Positions 1 to 13,085 are shown, numbered from the stretch's first letter. The stretch: 64,000 nucleotides of DNA from Larimichthys crocea (GCF_000972845.2 NC_040013.1:6846061-6910060); one strand, 5' to 3'. The notes: generated by a model not told the origin, from the sequence alone. Program-made: numbers and translations.

Positions 1-1512
1 ACCCCCATCGTGTGTTTGTGTTTTATTCCTACCATGAGGTAGTAACCCAGTGCCGACACGTTGAGCACAGTCATGTTTTTATCACAAGTCATTACAGACT
101 ACTGCAGGACTCCTGTGTTTTCATCTCTTCCCTCAACACCCATTTTTCCAAATAAACGTCAAATAGCCATTTAGCTGAACTTTGCAGACCCACAGAGCAT
201 GTCTTAACAACTTTCCCGCTCGTGTTTGGTGAAAGTATTAGGGAGCTTTCTCTCCTGACCTGTTGGCTTGAAACGACTGAGTCTGGTTTATTTAGGCTGG
301 TGTGAAAGCAGTCAATCAAACTCTGGCGTAAACTTTACACGACCTGTGAACACATGGAAAAGAAGGGTCTCGATCTGCTTCAAAACAAACTCTGGTATGG
401 CATGTAGACAAAATGGACAAAACAAAGACTTTAGTGAGTAGATGTCATGTCATACTGTACTGTGTGTATTTTAGTAAGTAAGTGAAACAGACCATAATCA
501 GTTGATCATATTGTTATCAGTTAAATTACTCAATGTTTTAGGATTAATATTTAAATTTTTTCGATAGGCCTTTTTTATGCAAGTCATTTTGTCATGTTGC
601 TGATGACTGAAATCAGTTTCAGGATCCTGCTGTTATGCATGCTGTCAGAGTAATCATAAGTCTCAGACTTCTAAATAACATCCAAGTCATTATTACAACT
701 GGAGCTCTCAACAAACATGGACGCCTCACAAGCCAAATACTGTTGTTCATCAATGTAATTAAACCCAGATGTACTTAATGTTTGTTGTTGATTGACAGCA
801 TTTTAATCCTCATAACCAACTCTTTAATCATACAGATCATTAACACGGGAATCTTTCCCATCTCTACCATCAATCCCAGATGACACCACAGCATCACTGT
901 CACATCTCACTGGGACACTTGTTAACGTTATTAGTAACACTTGTGCTTCTCCTACTCTGACAACTCAAATGTGTGCTGTGGGGAAAAGAAACATACAGTC
1001 CCATAAGACACATTAAATACTGGAATATAAATGGGCAGCTGATAAGAGCAGGCACAAACTCTTTTAATGTAGTACTTTAAAAAAAATAATAATTTAAAAA
1101 ACAGTAAAATACAAAACTCTCAGCCATAAGGTGCGACATTATTTGATTAATTATTATGCTGTTTAATTGCAGGGATGCTAAATTAGTACCCTCTCATCTT
1201 TATCTTCCCTCCACCAAGTGCATGCTGGGAAACATTCCAGCCCAGCCTGAGGGTTAAAATAAATACGGAGAAGGATGCATTGTGCTTGTCTCACTCCACT
1301 AACTTCCCTTTTTTTAATTTCACCGAGCGCTGCGGTCTCTTTATTTAAAGTAATAAAGCTGGACTTATGAGCTCGGCACCCATGTATTAATTTCAATTTT
1401 CTAACATAATCTAATTCCTGTCCCTTCCTCCTCCACACACTTTCCATTTTCTATCCTCTGTCCTCCCTACTTGTTCCAATCTTCCTCCCTCTCTGGCTTT
1501 GTTTCATCTCAG
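1..1512 (+). other. pcx: Intron of pcx (partial, 3' part)
   Basis: AT-rich sequence before the first visible pcx exon, ending in a pyrimidine-rich stretch and the acceptor AG at 1511-1512. No reading frame here resembles the residues that precede this segment in pyruvate carboxylase, so the previous exon must lie left of the window. Apart from short A/T runs near 1078-1100 I see no repeat or RNA gene. Confidence 0.75.
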
Positions 1513-1653
1513 GTGGAGCTGGAGAGAGGGAAAATCCTGCACATCAAGGCGCTGGCATTGGGTGACCTGAACAAGGCCGGCCAGAGAGAGGTCTTCTTTG
1601 AGCTGAACGGACAGCTGAGATCTGTGCTGGTTAAAGACACTGTCGCTATGAAG
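1513..1653 (+). CDS. pcx: Pyruvate carboxylase, third-last coding exon
   Basis: Encodes 47 residues beginning [14 protein letters not shown] and ending LVKDTVAMK, in frame from first to last base. This is the very conserved segment of vertebrate pyruvate carboxylase within the allosteric/tetramerisation domain, just before the biotin-carrier domain. The exon is bounded by AG at 1511-1512 and GT at 1654-1655 and is phase 0 on both sides. The enzyme is a biotin-dependent tetramer of the mitochondrial matrix that carboxylates pyruvate to oxaloacetate, feeding gluconeogenesis, the citric acid cycle and lipid synthesis. Family lengths are about 1180 residues, so only the C-terminal ninth is in the window. 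Identification is by recognition of the protein sequence and is near certain. Which teleost paralogue this is (pcxa or pcxb) cannot be told. Confidence 0.95.
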
Positions 1654-1867
1654 GTACACTGAAGGGAAATAAAATGTGTGAAACATCTACCCCCTCACAA
1701 CCATTTGTTGCCTAGGAATAAAAATGACCAATGAGTGGTTGAATGACTGTATGCACGGATCATTGACTGGATGAATAGATAAATGGAGGCAAGCGTTAGT
1801 GGATGACTTGGACAATCAACAGACGGACAGATGGATGCATAAAATCTCTTTTTGTTCCTCCACCCAG
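1654..1867 (+). other. pcx: pcx intron
   Basis: Phase-0 intron of 214 bp, GT at 1654 and AG at 1866-1867, with a T/C-rich acceptor tract (ctctttttgttcctccaccc). It has short GGAT/GATG-type imperfect repeats and nothing else notable. Confidence 0.9.
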
Positions 1868-1969
1868 GAAATGAAGTTCCATCCCAAAGCCCAGAAGTCC
1901 ATCAAGGGTCAGGTGGGAGCGCCCATGCCTGGAAAAGTGCTTGAGGTCAAAGTGGAAGTCGGATCCAAG
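1868..1969 (+). CDS. pcx: Pyruvate carboxylase, second-last coding exon
   Basis: Encodes 34 residues, [10 protein letters not shown] through VEVGSK, in phase 0 on both sides (AG at 1866-1867, GT at 1970-1971). It joins the linker after the allosteric domain to the start of the biotin carboxyl carrier domain. The [11 protein letters not shown] stretch is the conserved first strand and turn of that domain, which carries biotin between the biotin carboxylase and carboxyltransferase sites. The exon follows the previous one by 214 bp and is continuous with it at protein level (..VAMK/EMKFH..), as in vertebrate family members. No frameshift or stop is present. Confidence 0.95.
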
Positions 1970-3153
1970 GTCAGTTTATTGTTAAACTGTGTCTCTCCTG
2001 TTCTCTCAACATTTGATACATCACATATCAGCTTTTATGTTTGACTATTTTGGATTAAAGAGTAAATTCACTTAAAATTGTTTTATAGCTACTTAAGACA
2101 TATTTAACGAAACATTATTCAACAAACAAACTGTTTATATTCATTTTGGCATTGTTACTGAAACTCTGCTATCTCATCAGGAGTAAAATGGAAAATTTTC
2201 AAATGCTCCCGTGTGCTGTCTACTTGAGTTTTCTGCCTCTACACCAGTGCTGTAGAGGTGTGGGACTGGGTATTGTTTAGAAAATGCTCAATAGTACCGA
2301 TGCAAAGTTGTGTTTCAGTACTGATACATAAATTATCTTTTTTTTTTTGTAACCTTGCTTTGAGGAATACAGATAAAATCTGTTTTTATTCAACAAAAAA
2401 GAAACATTTTGTGCTAAATGTCTAAACACAAGCAGCTGTACAAGAACTGTGCCTAAACAAAACAGCTGGCAAAAGTATTGGAGGTCTGAATCCTCACTGA
2501 CTTCACAATCTGATTATGATTCACCGTCAACGGTTCCAATGCATCTCAGTCAGGGTGGACTGATGAAATGAGCACCAGCTATATGCTGGTAGAGTTAGTG
2601 TACTGTTGAGTAGCTGGTAATGTTCACGTAAAATTAATTTCCCACCCTGAAAACGTATTGATCCTCAATTTTCTACATTACTGCACATGGCTACTTTTTC
2701 ATTATTTAAGAGAAGCAGTCAGATGCAACTGAACTCCCTTTTTATTTAGAAAGTGCTTTGAAATCTTTTCCACCTCAGTAGATAAACATGATTTTCTTTC
2801 CTCCTGGAAATTTCTGAGTTTTAAAATAAACTAGAAACAGTCTGATAATAAGTAAAGAAGAATTTGAATCTGACCTGACATTCAGTGATAACTTTTACCT
2901 CTTGTCAGCATACTAGAAGTAGTTCTACCTGCAAACAGGAGACGTTTGTAGTTTGGGCAAACTGTCCCTTTAAATTGAAATTCACATTCATAGTAAATGT
3001 TGTTACTATGGTGAGCCCTTGCTTGTATATCCAGAAATCTAGCCTTCATGTCCTTCGCTCTGAATACATTTTTCTTGTTAACCTTCAGCATCAGCGCTCT
3101 GTATGTTTGCCCTGTTTTTAATGCTCTGTGAACTGTCTTTATCATCATAAAAG
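1970..3153 (+). other. pcx: pcx last intron
   Basis: Phase-0 intron of about 1.18 kb between GT at 1970 and AG at 3152-3153. It is AT-rich with a T run at 2338-2349. The stretch near 2265-2350 (gactgggtattgtttagaaa, then scattered tac-cgat pairs) resembles a diverged interspersed repeat common in fish, but I cannot name it. No coding potential is seen. Confidence 0.85.
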
Positions 3154-3303
3154 GTGGAGAAGGGCCAGCCGCTGTGTGTCCTCTCGGCTATGAAGATGGA
3201 GACTGTGGTCAACTCCCCGGTGGCCGGGACTGTTAAGGCGGTCCACGTCACAATTGACGCCTCCCTGGAGGGAGATGACCTGATACTGGAAATCGAAGAG
3301 TAG
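3154..3303 (+). CDS. pcx: Pyruvate carboxylase, terminal coding exon with biotin site and stop
   Basis: Encodes 49 residues ([10 protein letters not shown] to DLILEIEE) followed by TAG at 3301-3303. It contains the biotinylation motif AMKM, with the acceptor lysine codon at 3193-3195, followed by the strands that close the biotin carboxyl carrier fold ([16 protein letters not shown]). Biotin attached to this lysine by holocarboxylase synthetase swings between the two active sites of the enzyme. The acceptor AG is at 3152-3153. The C-terminus appears to have one glutamate more than the mammalian ending I remember (..LEIE), a trivial difference. The three visible exons give 130 continuous residues, intact and apparently functional. 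Confidence 0.96.
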   Translation: MEKGQPLCVLSAMKMETVVNSPVAGTVKAVHVTIDASLEGDDLILEIEE

Positions 3304-5540
3304 AGTGCAGACGGAGGGGGGGAGTAGTGAGTAGTAGTAGTAGTAGGTGGGAGTTAGACAATCTGATCCTGGAAATGTTGAGGTGGAGGAAGAGGCGAAA
3401 CATGAATCCTCTGTTAGAAAAAATCATTGTGGCAGCACTGTAGTACTCCAATTTGTACATATTGTTTGGTTACACATATCCAGACACGTGGTGATGGTAT
3501 AAAGAGTAGATGATAGCAATCCTAAATGTTAATTTAATTGATTTGATGAGTTCTTTATTGAACTATAATACTAATCAAAGCTACGTTATTCACTAGGTGT
3601 GGTGATTAGCCACCAAATCTATAAATGTCCTGTCAACCTGTGGAGAATAACATCATAGGATGGTATATTTGAATTGTGATACATTCCATGTCTTAAATGC
3701 TAGTCTTGTATGTATGTACTGCAAAAAAATGAACTAACCATATGACACGCTAATAGGGTTCGAACAGCTACTTACAATTAAATGCCACAATTTTCCATCT
3801 GCTGTTGCTTAATATATTCAAAGGGAGTAGGTGAAATTTTATATTGATGACTAATTAATGTTTTTCTTTGTAATCAGTACGGTTCAGACAAAGAAGCTTT
3901 GACTTGAGGATGTATTACCAAATCATTTTTTCATACGGGAACAATATTTTCATCTTTTGGCATTATCAATCTCTGACAGTCTACTAGTATCATTGTGTGT
4001 ATGTAAAAAAAAAAATAGTTGGAACACAGTACACTGGGAATGAAGGAAAGAAATGACAATGTTTTGTCCAACCTGTTCTAGATAAGGGTGTGATACAAAT
4101 ATTTTCACAATAAGAGAAGCACAAAAAAAGCAAGCGGCACAATTTTAAGTTGACGGGGACACAGCTATACCTGCCAGAAACGTCCAATGTTGCACCAAAG
4201 TGAGAAAATGTATTCTGTTACTGTATCAGTAATGGTAGTGTTTTTGTTTTTTTAAATCTGTACTGGTGTTGAAAATGTTTCTCCATTCACACCTGTCTCT
4301 AAAATCCCAAAGCCAGAAGCACGCTGTAGCAACATGTTGAAATGAAGCTGTAGGCCATGTTGGTAACACCCAGACAGGATTAGTGCTTTTGTTGTAGTTT
4401 AATGCGGCTTTCTTTATCTGAAGCCAGCTGTAGGGTGGCCCACCAAAACCAATCCAGCTCCATCTGCTGTATCATTTCAGAAGTGTAAAGTCACAGAGTC
4501 TTAAGGTGGCGTTTAGTGTCCCTGGTTTAATGGTGTGATGTTGGAATCGTCTTTTCAGAACCAGGCAGAGATTATGGCGAATGGTCTTCTGTCTGCATGG
4601 GGATTTTAATGCTAGGTGTAAATGGGATTACATGGTGGTGTAATGGAGGCATGTGGTGTTATTTTCTGAGGCTCTGCTGATTAATTTATGAATTAATTCT
4701 CTGTCAAATGATGTGAAATTAGCCGGACTAATAAGAGACTCTGGAGACTCCCAGTAGCAGCACTCAGCTTTATATTTCTAATGCGTATGTGTGAGCAAGC
4801 AAATTCCAAACACAAAGTCAACTAGTCTGCACAATGTTGCACCATCAGAGCTGAAAACACATTCTAAAACAAACCGATGCAAAAATATTCACACGAACAC
4901 TCCCAGCCCCTTGAGTGCTGCCTGGATCAAAAGAAAACAACACCAAGTACACCGCTCGGTGGTGTGGCTGCATCTCCATAGCAACTCTGTATCCAAAACA
5001 TTTAACAGCAATGCAGCAACGACCCTCCACAGTTTTCTGATTATATAGTACCACAGTGAATTCATTCAGTTCCACTGCTGTCAGCTGCAGGCCTTTTAAC
5101 CATTTAACAGAGACTGAGGTGAACTTCAATGTTTGGGCCACCACAGTGAACAAGCACCATGAAATATCAATTACAGTCGGAAAAGGAAGTGCCACAATCT
5201 CTTTGTAAAGCACACAGCGAGCCAGAAAAGACACCACAGCTTCTACGCCAAAAAAAGGTCTGTGCGCCTCTGACAGAACCAATCGATCCAAGTGAGAAAT
5301 TTAAGCAACAGTTTGTACTCGACTGTTTCCAGCATTTTTGCTCCATTACCTCTGACAATGAGTCCCCCCCCCCTTTTTTTATAACTATGCATCAATACTG
5401 AGCAGCGATGCCGTGGTTAATTAGAACCCTGATATGCCTATATCAATCTGCATTTGAGCTCTGTAGAGAGAGATGGAGATGAATGACCATCTATGACAAG
5501 CTGTTGCACAATAAATGTAAAGTTCCCTCCTCCTCTCCTT
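3304..5540 (+). other. pcx: pcx 3' untranslated region (inferred)
   Basis: Non-coding sequence after the pcx stop, without long + strand frames. It opens with a short AGT trinucleotide run (3324-3346). An ATTAAA hexamer at 3777-3782 could give a short form. The first canonical AATAAA lies at 5510-5515, which would make a 3' UTR of about 2.2 kb. A 148-codon minus-strand frame at 4845-5291 matches nothing I know and is probably chance. Transcript ends are inferred from hexamers only. Confidence 0.55.
5510..5515 (+). terminator. pcx: Polyadenylation signal candidate for pcx (proximal)
   Basis: Canonical AATAAA in the context gcacaataaatgtaaag, followed by a C/T-rich rather than G/T-rich stretch (5525-5580). 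It is the first perfect hexamer I find after the pcx stop codon. The cleavage site would fall near 5530-5540. Confidence 0.5.
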
Positions 5541-8500
5541 CCTTATCTGCCTCCTTCCTTATGTTCCCCCCCTCCCTTCTCCCATCAGTGTAAATTTGCA
5601 CATGTAAGATGATGGCTTGATCGACTCATGCAATAATGTAGAACTGTATCGCAGTGTTCCTCTGTGTTAGCCAGCAGTGATTCTTAGACTGTGTTCTGTG
5701 TCTGGGGCGGGGAAAAAGAACACACAGCTGAAAAATGTTATTTGTTTCAGAGAGGGGGATATATAACGTTGACCTATTCTTGAGCTCATGCTATTCAAGA
5801 GGTGAACTGTCACAGAGTATATGAAAATAGGGTCTGTGACATTTATTTTTTTCCTATTGCTTTCCTTTGTGTGTTTTTATGAAACCAACCAACCTGTTTA
5901 TTTACTCTCAGTTGAGCAGGAACAACTGCCTGCAGATTCAAAGTATCTCCACAGAATTTGCATCTGAAATGTTCACTAGTTGTCAAGTTTTCTTATTTCC
6001 AAATACTTTGAAGTTTAATCATCTTAATTTACTTAAGTAGTTTACGTTTAAGTTTGAGTTCTAGGAAAGTACACAAAAAGGGAAACGAATGGTATCATAT
6101 GAAAGCGATAATTGTTCTTGTTCTATCGATACTTAGAAATAAAGTTAACTATAACTAAATCTGAATTGTGTTGGTGCATTTTTATATTCTACACAGTAGG
6201 CAAGTTATAAACTCTACAAGAACACAGGACAGACTCAACTGAAGGCCAGCTTTGGTAAGTAGTTTTCAGGAACAAATATCAACCTCGTATGATCCTGTCT
6301 CAAGGTCTCGCTACAAAGATGTCGGATCAACTCAGTGCTAGTCAGAGATAAATATATATTTTTTTAGAATAATGTCCAACTAGTAATTAGTTTCCAGCAT
6401 TAACTGTTCAAGTAAAGAGTCAATTTAAAACCCTGCCAGATCGATGTGCGTCATTTAATTAGACCGTACCATAATGTGACACAGATATGCTGGGTTGTTG
6501 GACCCAGTCAGTCTTTGTTTATTTTACATAAACATGCTTATTTTATTCTCTCAATCCTCCATGCCTGCAGTTCATATCTGGAGGATTTTCTCTCTTTGGT
6601 CCTTTCTCAAACAAGTTAATTCCTCTGTGGCTGAGTGTGGCTCTAGCGTGACACCCTGCTGTCTTTAAACTGGTTCTTTAAATCTGATTAAATACTGATG
6701 AACCACACTAAATCAATCAAGTCTGACGCTCAGCTGGTGTTATTGATCAGCCGTCACTTTCAGTGTTAGGCGTGTGATCGGCGGGTTAATTGATTGTGCT
6801 GGCAGCAGGTGCTAGTTGACATTCTCAAGCATGGATTTAGTGAGGCCGAGTATCGCTAATAACACACCGCCAAGCCAAACACAGCTGGCTTGTTGCCACT
6901 TTTGTAAACTGGGTTAACTGGAAGGGTCCAGAGAAGAACGGTTGCTATGGTACCAAGATAAAAGAATAGACTGATACTTAATTGTCATCAGATTAAAATC
7001 ACTGGGGCAATCCAGTTGCACACTGGATGTTATGACCCACTTGTCAGCTGACTTGAGTGACAACTTTGATTAATAACAACATAATTAAATTTGCATATGT
7101 GAATAGAGAAGTGGGAGATAACACTGTGCCTGCGACCTTGATTGGTTTGCAAAGATCACTAAAAGAACTATGATGATAACATCTGTGACTAAATCATAAT
7201 GTTACTAAAAAGTTTCACCAAAAAGGTAGGATTTGGGTGAATATTAAAGACCATTTTGACAAATCACCTGCCTGACATTTCCTTCAATCTATGTGCTTTT
7301 AATCAGAACACTGAATGTCAAACCTTTCGTATAAAGACAGCAAATGTCACACAGTTCCCTGTTCTGACAGATAAAAGCACCTAAACTTGACAATTTTCTA
7401 AAATAACAACCTTTGTACAACTTATTGTGGTTTCCTTGCAGAGAATAAAAGCTTCAGTTTTATACAAAAGTCAAGTGAAATATTTAATTCAAGCACACGT
7501 CTATGAATGGCTTCACATGCTGTCCTGCTGTGTGCGAGACGCATACTATCGATGATGGGTGTGCATTTGATTTACAACAACAGAAGAGTCTTGAGTCCTT
7601 TCATAACGAGGCCTCTGGTGGTCAAAGCAATCATTTGTGTTTTACTTGAAACAATCTAAAATATTTATGCTGTAATAATAATCACAGTAACTGATGATCT
7701 ACAAAGAGTGATTAGTCTGTTCCTTTGTGCAATACAGACATAAAGAGGAAAGTCTGATTGTTATGAAGTCCATCACTTGATGTGTGGGACAAAACTTCAA
7801 AGTGAGTTACAGCTGAACAAAGCTAAGCTATCTTCTAGTCGTTTGGTTCACTGCTTGAGGATCAGTAATCACCTTTTGTTGTTAAACGGGCTCTTAGCAG
7901 CTTTACGATGCAGCTTGCTCTTGTTAAAGGTACCCTGTGGAGTTCTCGTTGTAAACACACTGTTTTGTTTAATTCAACATTTCTCACACATTATGGGTCC
8001 TCATGGACTTTACAAACTGTTATTTGAACTATTCATCTGTTGTTTTTTTAATGACAGATTTCAGATTACAAAATCTGATCATCAAACAGCCTATAGCCCC
8101 AAAGGACATCTTCAACATTGCGGGACCCAAACTGCTCAATTTAGGGTTAAGGATCATTTTAATTATCGATTCATGTGGAGTTTATATTCTCTATCAATTA
8201 ATTATTCATTTGGTCTATAATGTCAGAAAATACAGATAAAAATGTCCTAAAGGCCAGAATGATATCAAATTGCACATTTTATCCAAACAAAAGTCTAACT
8301 CCAAAAGATATTGAATACAAAGAAAAAAGTAGCACATTGCAAAAAAAATGACAAAACAAGCTATTACTAGAAAAATGACATTTCCAACTGACCAAAGTAT
8401 TTAGTTCAGAGAACAGCAGTAACATCTGACATTGAACCAGCATGTTTTTGGCCTTGTTGCTTGATAAATGACTTCAAAGTTAAATATATTCTATAGTGCT

Positions 8501-11500
8501 ACCTTCTATAGGATATACATTACATTGCTGTAAATGGACACAATGAAGCATTTCTCTGCAGCACTACTGCTGGTGAAAAACTCCTTAGTACCTTCAAATG
8601 ACACGCTGTGTCTAAATACTAATCGAGTTAATTCCTCCTGTTTTATTGCAGCTGAAGCTACAGTGCGAGTTCAAGATTACACAGCTAGAGTAAAAGTCAA
8701 CACTCAGAAGAGCTGCTCTGTTTTATGTCAACATTTGGCCATTGCCAGATAAAACCATGACCCCTCCTAAAGCTTTTGCTTCCTTCAGCTGACACTGTGC
8801 CCTGAAATGGGTCACGGAGCTGCTTTGATAGGGTCTCAACATCACCAGAGAAGCAAATGTGTTCACCTCTCTGGGTCCTGTGGTCACTGGCTAAGTTTCT
8901 CATTTGGACTGAAACTGTTGAATAACTCCTACCTAATCTATAAATGAGTGCCAGAGTTCAAATCCCCTTTGTGGCTTTCTCTTAGCTCATCCCTTTGTCC
9001 GCTTTGCCACTGTCCAAACGAACAGCAAACACCCACCGGGGAGAGCCATGATGTCTTGGTAACTCTGCGTGTCAAACACCTACTGAAGAAGCTCTCCGAA
9101 ATGTTGGCAGAGCCGTGCGGCGGCAGCTGGCCGAGGAGCCAACTTTCTAACCCATGTATGAGTCACTTACATGGGCCACATGGGTCCGCTGCTCTGTTGA
9201 GGTGCAACTTTCTCCCCTAATCCCTTTGCTGCTGCTCAATAATCCCTTCACTGCTTGCTTTGCTGCTTTCTTTGCTGTAATCCTCCTGCCTGAATAAAAA
9301 AGAGAATAGAGGAGGAGGACGAGCTACATAGTGTCTCAGACAGGATGGTCGGCTCTGTCAGTCCCTAAGCTTACCGTCAATCAACACAACCAGGATCTGG
9401 AACCGTTCAGACACAAATGCTGCCCAAGTGCTGCCTTTGATATCAAACGGATACGCCAGAGACATGAGTGCATCGAGCACCGAACAAATGCAACACTCAG
9501 GTGTATAAAAAGCGTAGATAACAACTGATCATCATGGTGTAAAAGCAGGAATTAAACAAAAACACTATAATGTAAAGAACACCCAGAAAAACACGCATCA
9601 CTTTCAGATGAGGGATTTTAGGCACTCGCCTGGCAGGTGTGATCCACTGCCATCTCCATTTATTTTCCATTACTCCCTGTTCAAAGATTGCTTGTGGGGA
9701 CAATTTTCCACCTGTCTGAGAATCAGCAGCCAGGGGCTTGCAGGGCAGTAAAACCTCCCTGCATGTCCACACGGAAACCTTCCTGACGGGCATGTCTCCT
9801 GTAACGCCGACATTTGGTTCTGCTCAATTTCTTGATGTGATAAACTCATAACTCGCAATAACTCGGGATGCAGAGCGGGCTCCAGCTACAGAGACAAACA
9901 AGAAATCTATCTGCCTGGACTTCCACACTCGACTTCATCATTAAACACTGAGCAGAAATGCAAAGCCCTGGGCAGGCAACCCTAACGAGTGATGAGTTAA
10001 CAATTCACACATCAATTGAGCGGAAAGATCAATGCTACATGTTGACCACACTGACAAATTCACTTTCTAATGAATGCGTCAAATGATGGCCAGTGGCTAG
10101 CCAGGAAATGGATCATTTCCTATCCTCCAGAGTTAATCTTTATCACGCTCTTTTGATGCTACAGCTAGTGACACCTTTTGTTGATGCAAGTACGTGAATG
10201 AAAGAAGAAATTAAGAGTTTCAAAGTATTAAAACCACTCCACAGAACTGGTTTAGCCCCGGGATGTGGGATGGGGCGCATACACAGCTGATGCGCTTGTT
10301 TTTAAAAGTGTCTGTTCGAGTGTGTGCAATGTGCTCGTCTAAAAGTGTGACCTCTCTTTGCCACTTTGAGCTTTAAGCATTCCAGCTTGAATCAAAGCAC
10401 TGCAGCAAATATAAAAGCTGAAGAGCAGAAACAGAGACGGGCGCTCTCGCACTCAGACGGGGAGGATTCAATGCGACACAGGCAGAGCGAGCTAACAGAG
10501 GGGGAGAGGAGAGCGGCTCAGCGACTGCGACACACAGCCCAGACAGGAATTAAGGAATTAGAGAGCAAAGAGAGGGAGAGGATCAAAGGAGGAGGACGAA
10601 AATCACTCGTTTCTTCCTCATTCACGTGCGTCAGAGACACAGTGCCACCCATCAGATATCTTTCTGTACATCTTTACATTCTCCACATGGTGTTAGACTA
10701 TGCCACTGTTACCATGGCAACAGGCGTGTACAGGGCAAAAAGAGTACATTGTTCCGAAAGAACAAACAGTCCGAGCAGACTCCACATAACTCATCTTTTC
10801 TCTCTTCTGCTCTCAAACAGAAGGTGCGTCAACATGTTTGTGCACCGACAGGAATATGTCCAGGGTCTGCGTACGTGATTACTCAAGTCGTGCGAGCACA
10901 GACGTCGTCTTGATGTGTGTTAAAAGCAAGTCATGCACGGTCGCTTTGAGTCACACCTGGTAATCCACGCTGAGCATGTGAAGTCACACTTGTGCTTGCA
11001 GCCGGAGAGCTCCACCTGTGGCAGCTTCTGCAATCACAGCTCTGTGAGATCAGACTTGAGGCCGGGGAGCAACAGTCACTGAGGGTGTCCACAGCACAGA
11101 AAATGATTTTTTAAATTGAATAGCTTCTTGTCGTCGCTCAGGCAGATGCAGAAAACATTTCATGCTCAAATTTCTATCTTTTCCAGCTCATAAATGTTTT
11201 GCTTGTTCTTTTTTTATACACTACAACCTGACTAATATATTTAGGCCGTCTACCATCCCCACCTTATCCCGTGCATTTAGCTGCATGTGACGGATCTTAA
11301 ACTACATGTTCATTAATTGTTACGTATGCGTTATTACTGTTGCAATAAACACTTGAAACCGCCAAATGTGCCCTGACTAAAACAAGTAAAAGTATCCGTT
11401 TTTTTCCAATATTTATATGCATCCTCATAATGGAAAGTATTTAAAAAAAATTCACAGTACAAGTGTTGCTTTCAACCCTTTACCTGCAATCAAATTACTT

Positions 11501-11883
11501 CACTTTTCCTTTCATACGCAGACATGACAACATAAAACTATAATTGTGAGTTCAGCTCTAGTGGTAGTTAGTAATTATGGACAGCAGGTATTGAGGGAAC
11601 AGAGGTGTAAACTGCTGACACCAACACTGAGTAACCTGTCTGAGCCTGTCACAGTTCTTAAGACGGTAGCTGTCGCAATTAAATGATCGAGCAATGGAAG
11701 TAATTTTTTCAAACAATAATTTCAAACGCCTCCTCGGTCTCGACTCTCGATTGTGAAGATATATTGCTTTTTCTTTTTTAAATTAAAAATTAAAATAGCT
11801 TAATTTCATACTTTTGTTGTTCACTGGCTAAAAAAGAAGAGAGGAATATATATGTAGCCATGTCTGTACATTCACAGCTTTAA
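5541..11883. other. Intergenic, no gene recognised
   Basis: Mostly unique-looking AT-rich DNA. Sub-regions with mixed composition and dense homeobox- or E-box-like words occur at about 6690-6900 and 8980-9240 and could be regulatory. The piece at 7920-7995 (starting ttaaaggtaccctgtggag) resembles the start of a fish interspersed repeat, but I cannot define its ends. The longest open frames (7777-8220 and 10366-10878, both +) begin at non-ATG codons or have no recognisable domain, and look like chance. No RNA gene was seen. Confidence 0.5.
6138..6143 (+). terminator. pcx: Alternative polyadenylation signal candidate for pcx (distal)
   Basis: AATAAA followed within about 25-35 bases by a GT/T-rich element (ttgtgttggtgcattttta), the classical arrangement. 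If used, the pcx 3' UTR would be about 2.85 kb. It may also be chance in AT-rich DNA. Confidence 0.35.
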
Positions 11884-13085
11884 CAGGGTTTATGCAGGAA
11901 TCCTGAGTTTAACTTTAATACCATTTAATACCATTTAATACCTTCTAAATATTTTTTAAAACCACAACACAACTTGCCTCTAGTCATATAGCAAAAACAG
12001 GATCGATAAATGGGAGGGCACGCACACTGTTACTGTTAATCCCTTAGTTATTGCCATGCAATAGTGTGCATGCACTCCTATTTATCACTCTGGTCAACAA
12101 GCTCCTTCTTGAAACCCGTATCACGTAACCCTAACCAGTTTTGTCTTTCCCACATGCAAATGTTTTCGCTATTTCTGAATCAGGAAACATAGCTTGAAAC
12201 ATTTCGGAGATTCCTTTATTTGAACTGAGAGAGTGGCGCTTGGCAACAGTGTCAAGACAGCACAAACCTCTGCATGGAGAGACGCTGTTGTGGCCATCAC
12301 CGTCCTGAGATTCCCAGGCCTAGCAGAAGATGTGATGGCTGCAGTGGAAGTATGATTGGAGGTGTAACTCGGTTGGAGCAGTGTCCTGGGCATACTAGCA
12401 GCACAGAAATGTGATATTAATGGCTGCTCTCCCATCAAGTTGTCAGTCAACTGAACACTGTAGATAGATCCAACTACATCATTTGAGCTGCAGCCAAGTC
12501 ATATTCCCCATTTGCAATTTGTAAAATATGTTACAAGTTATGCTACCTGCTAAAGAGCCTAAGAGTTCATTACGACTCACACACATAATCATGTTCTCTA
12601 ATGAAGACATCAAGTATACTTGACCAGCAGTGTTTTACAGGAGGGTGCTTGTGAACAGCTGTTCTATTCTAAGTCATTTTCAGTCTATGAAATCAAACTT
12701 TTTTGTGCAGAGCTTGTTTCACTCCGGCAAACAATCTGTACAGAACATTTCCGTGTTCAGTGATTTTGTACACACAAAGTTTCGGGGTGTTCTCATAAGA
12801 GGGAGCAACATCACCCCCTCCTCAGATATACATTGATCTCATAAATGGCCTCTGTAAACTCTAAATGACGGAAATTCTTATGCGTGAACTACACAGAACA
12901 ATCCTGAGTCTACACTGTGCGCTATGGAAAATATATCTATTGTACAGTCTGTGTAATAAATTCTTTATTTACAATTTAACAAACACACACCAAAAAAAGC
13001 TCACAATCAGACATTTAATACTTTTTAAGGGCCTTAATTTTCACTAAGTTGATTTACTACCTTTTAATACCCCATGGGCACCCTG
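11884..13085. mobile_element. Candidate non-autonomous hAT-like element
   Basis: The left end begins cagggtttatgcagg and is followed by repeated ttaatacc / catttaatacc words. The right end carries ttttaataccccatggg and closes with caccctg, so the two ends form a short imperfect inverted repeat (CAGGGT...ACCCTG). I remember fish hAT-type non-autonomous elements with CAGGGTTT(C/T)TGCAG ends and an interior full of 'ttaatact' words. No transposase frame is present inside. The 8 bases on either side (agctttaa / tatgtatg) do not match, so no target-site duplication survives or one boundary is wrong. Confidence 0.45.

Noticed and set aside
4845..5291. 148-codon minus-strand frame in the pcx 3' UTR
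   Set aside because: No known family; it lies antisense in a probable UTR and lacks promoter, Kozak or exon signals.
10366..10878. 170-codon + strand frame
   Set aside because: It begins at a non-ATG codon, has no recognisable domain or splice context, and its charged first half comes from GA-rich DNA.
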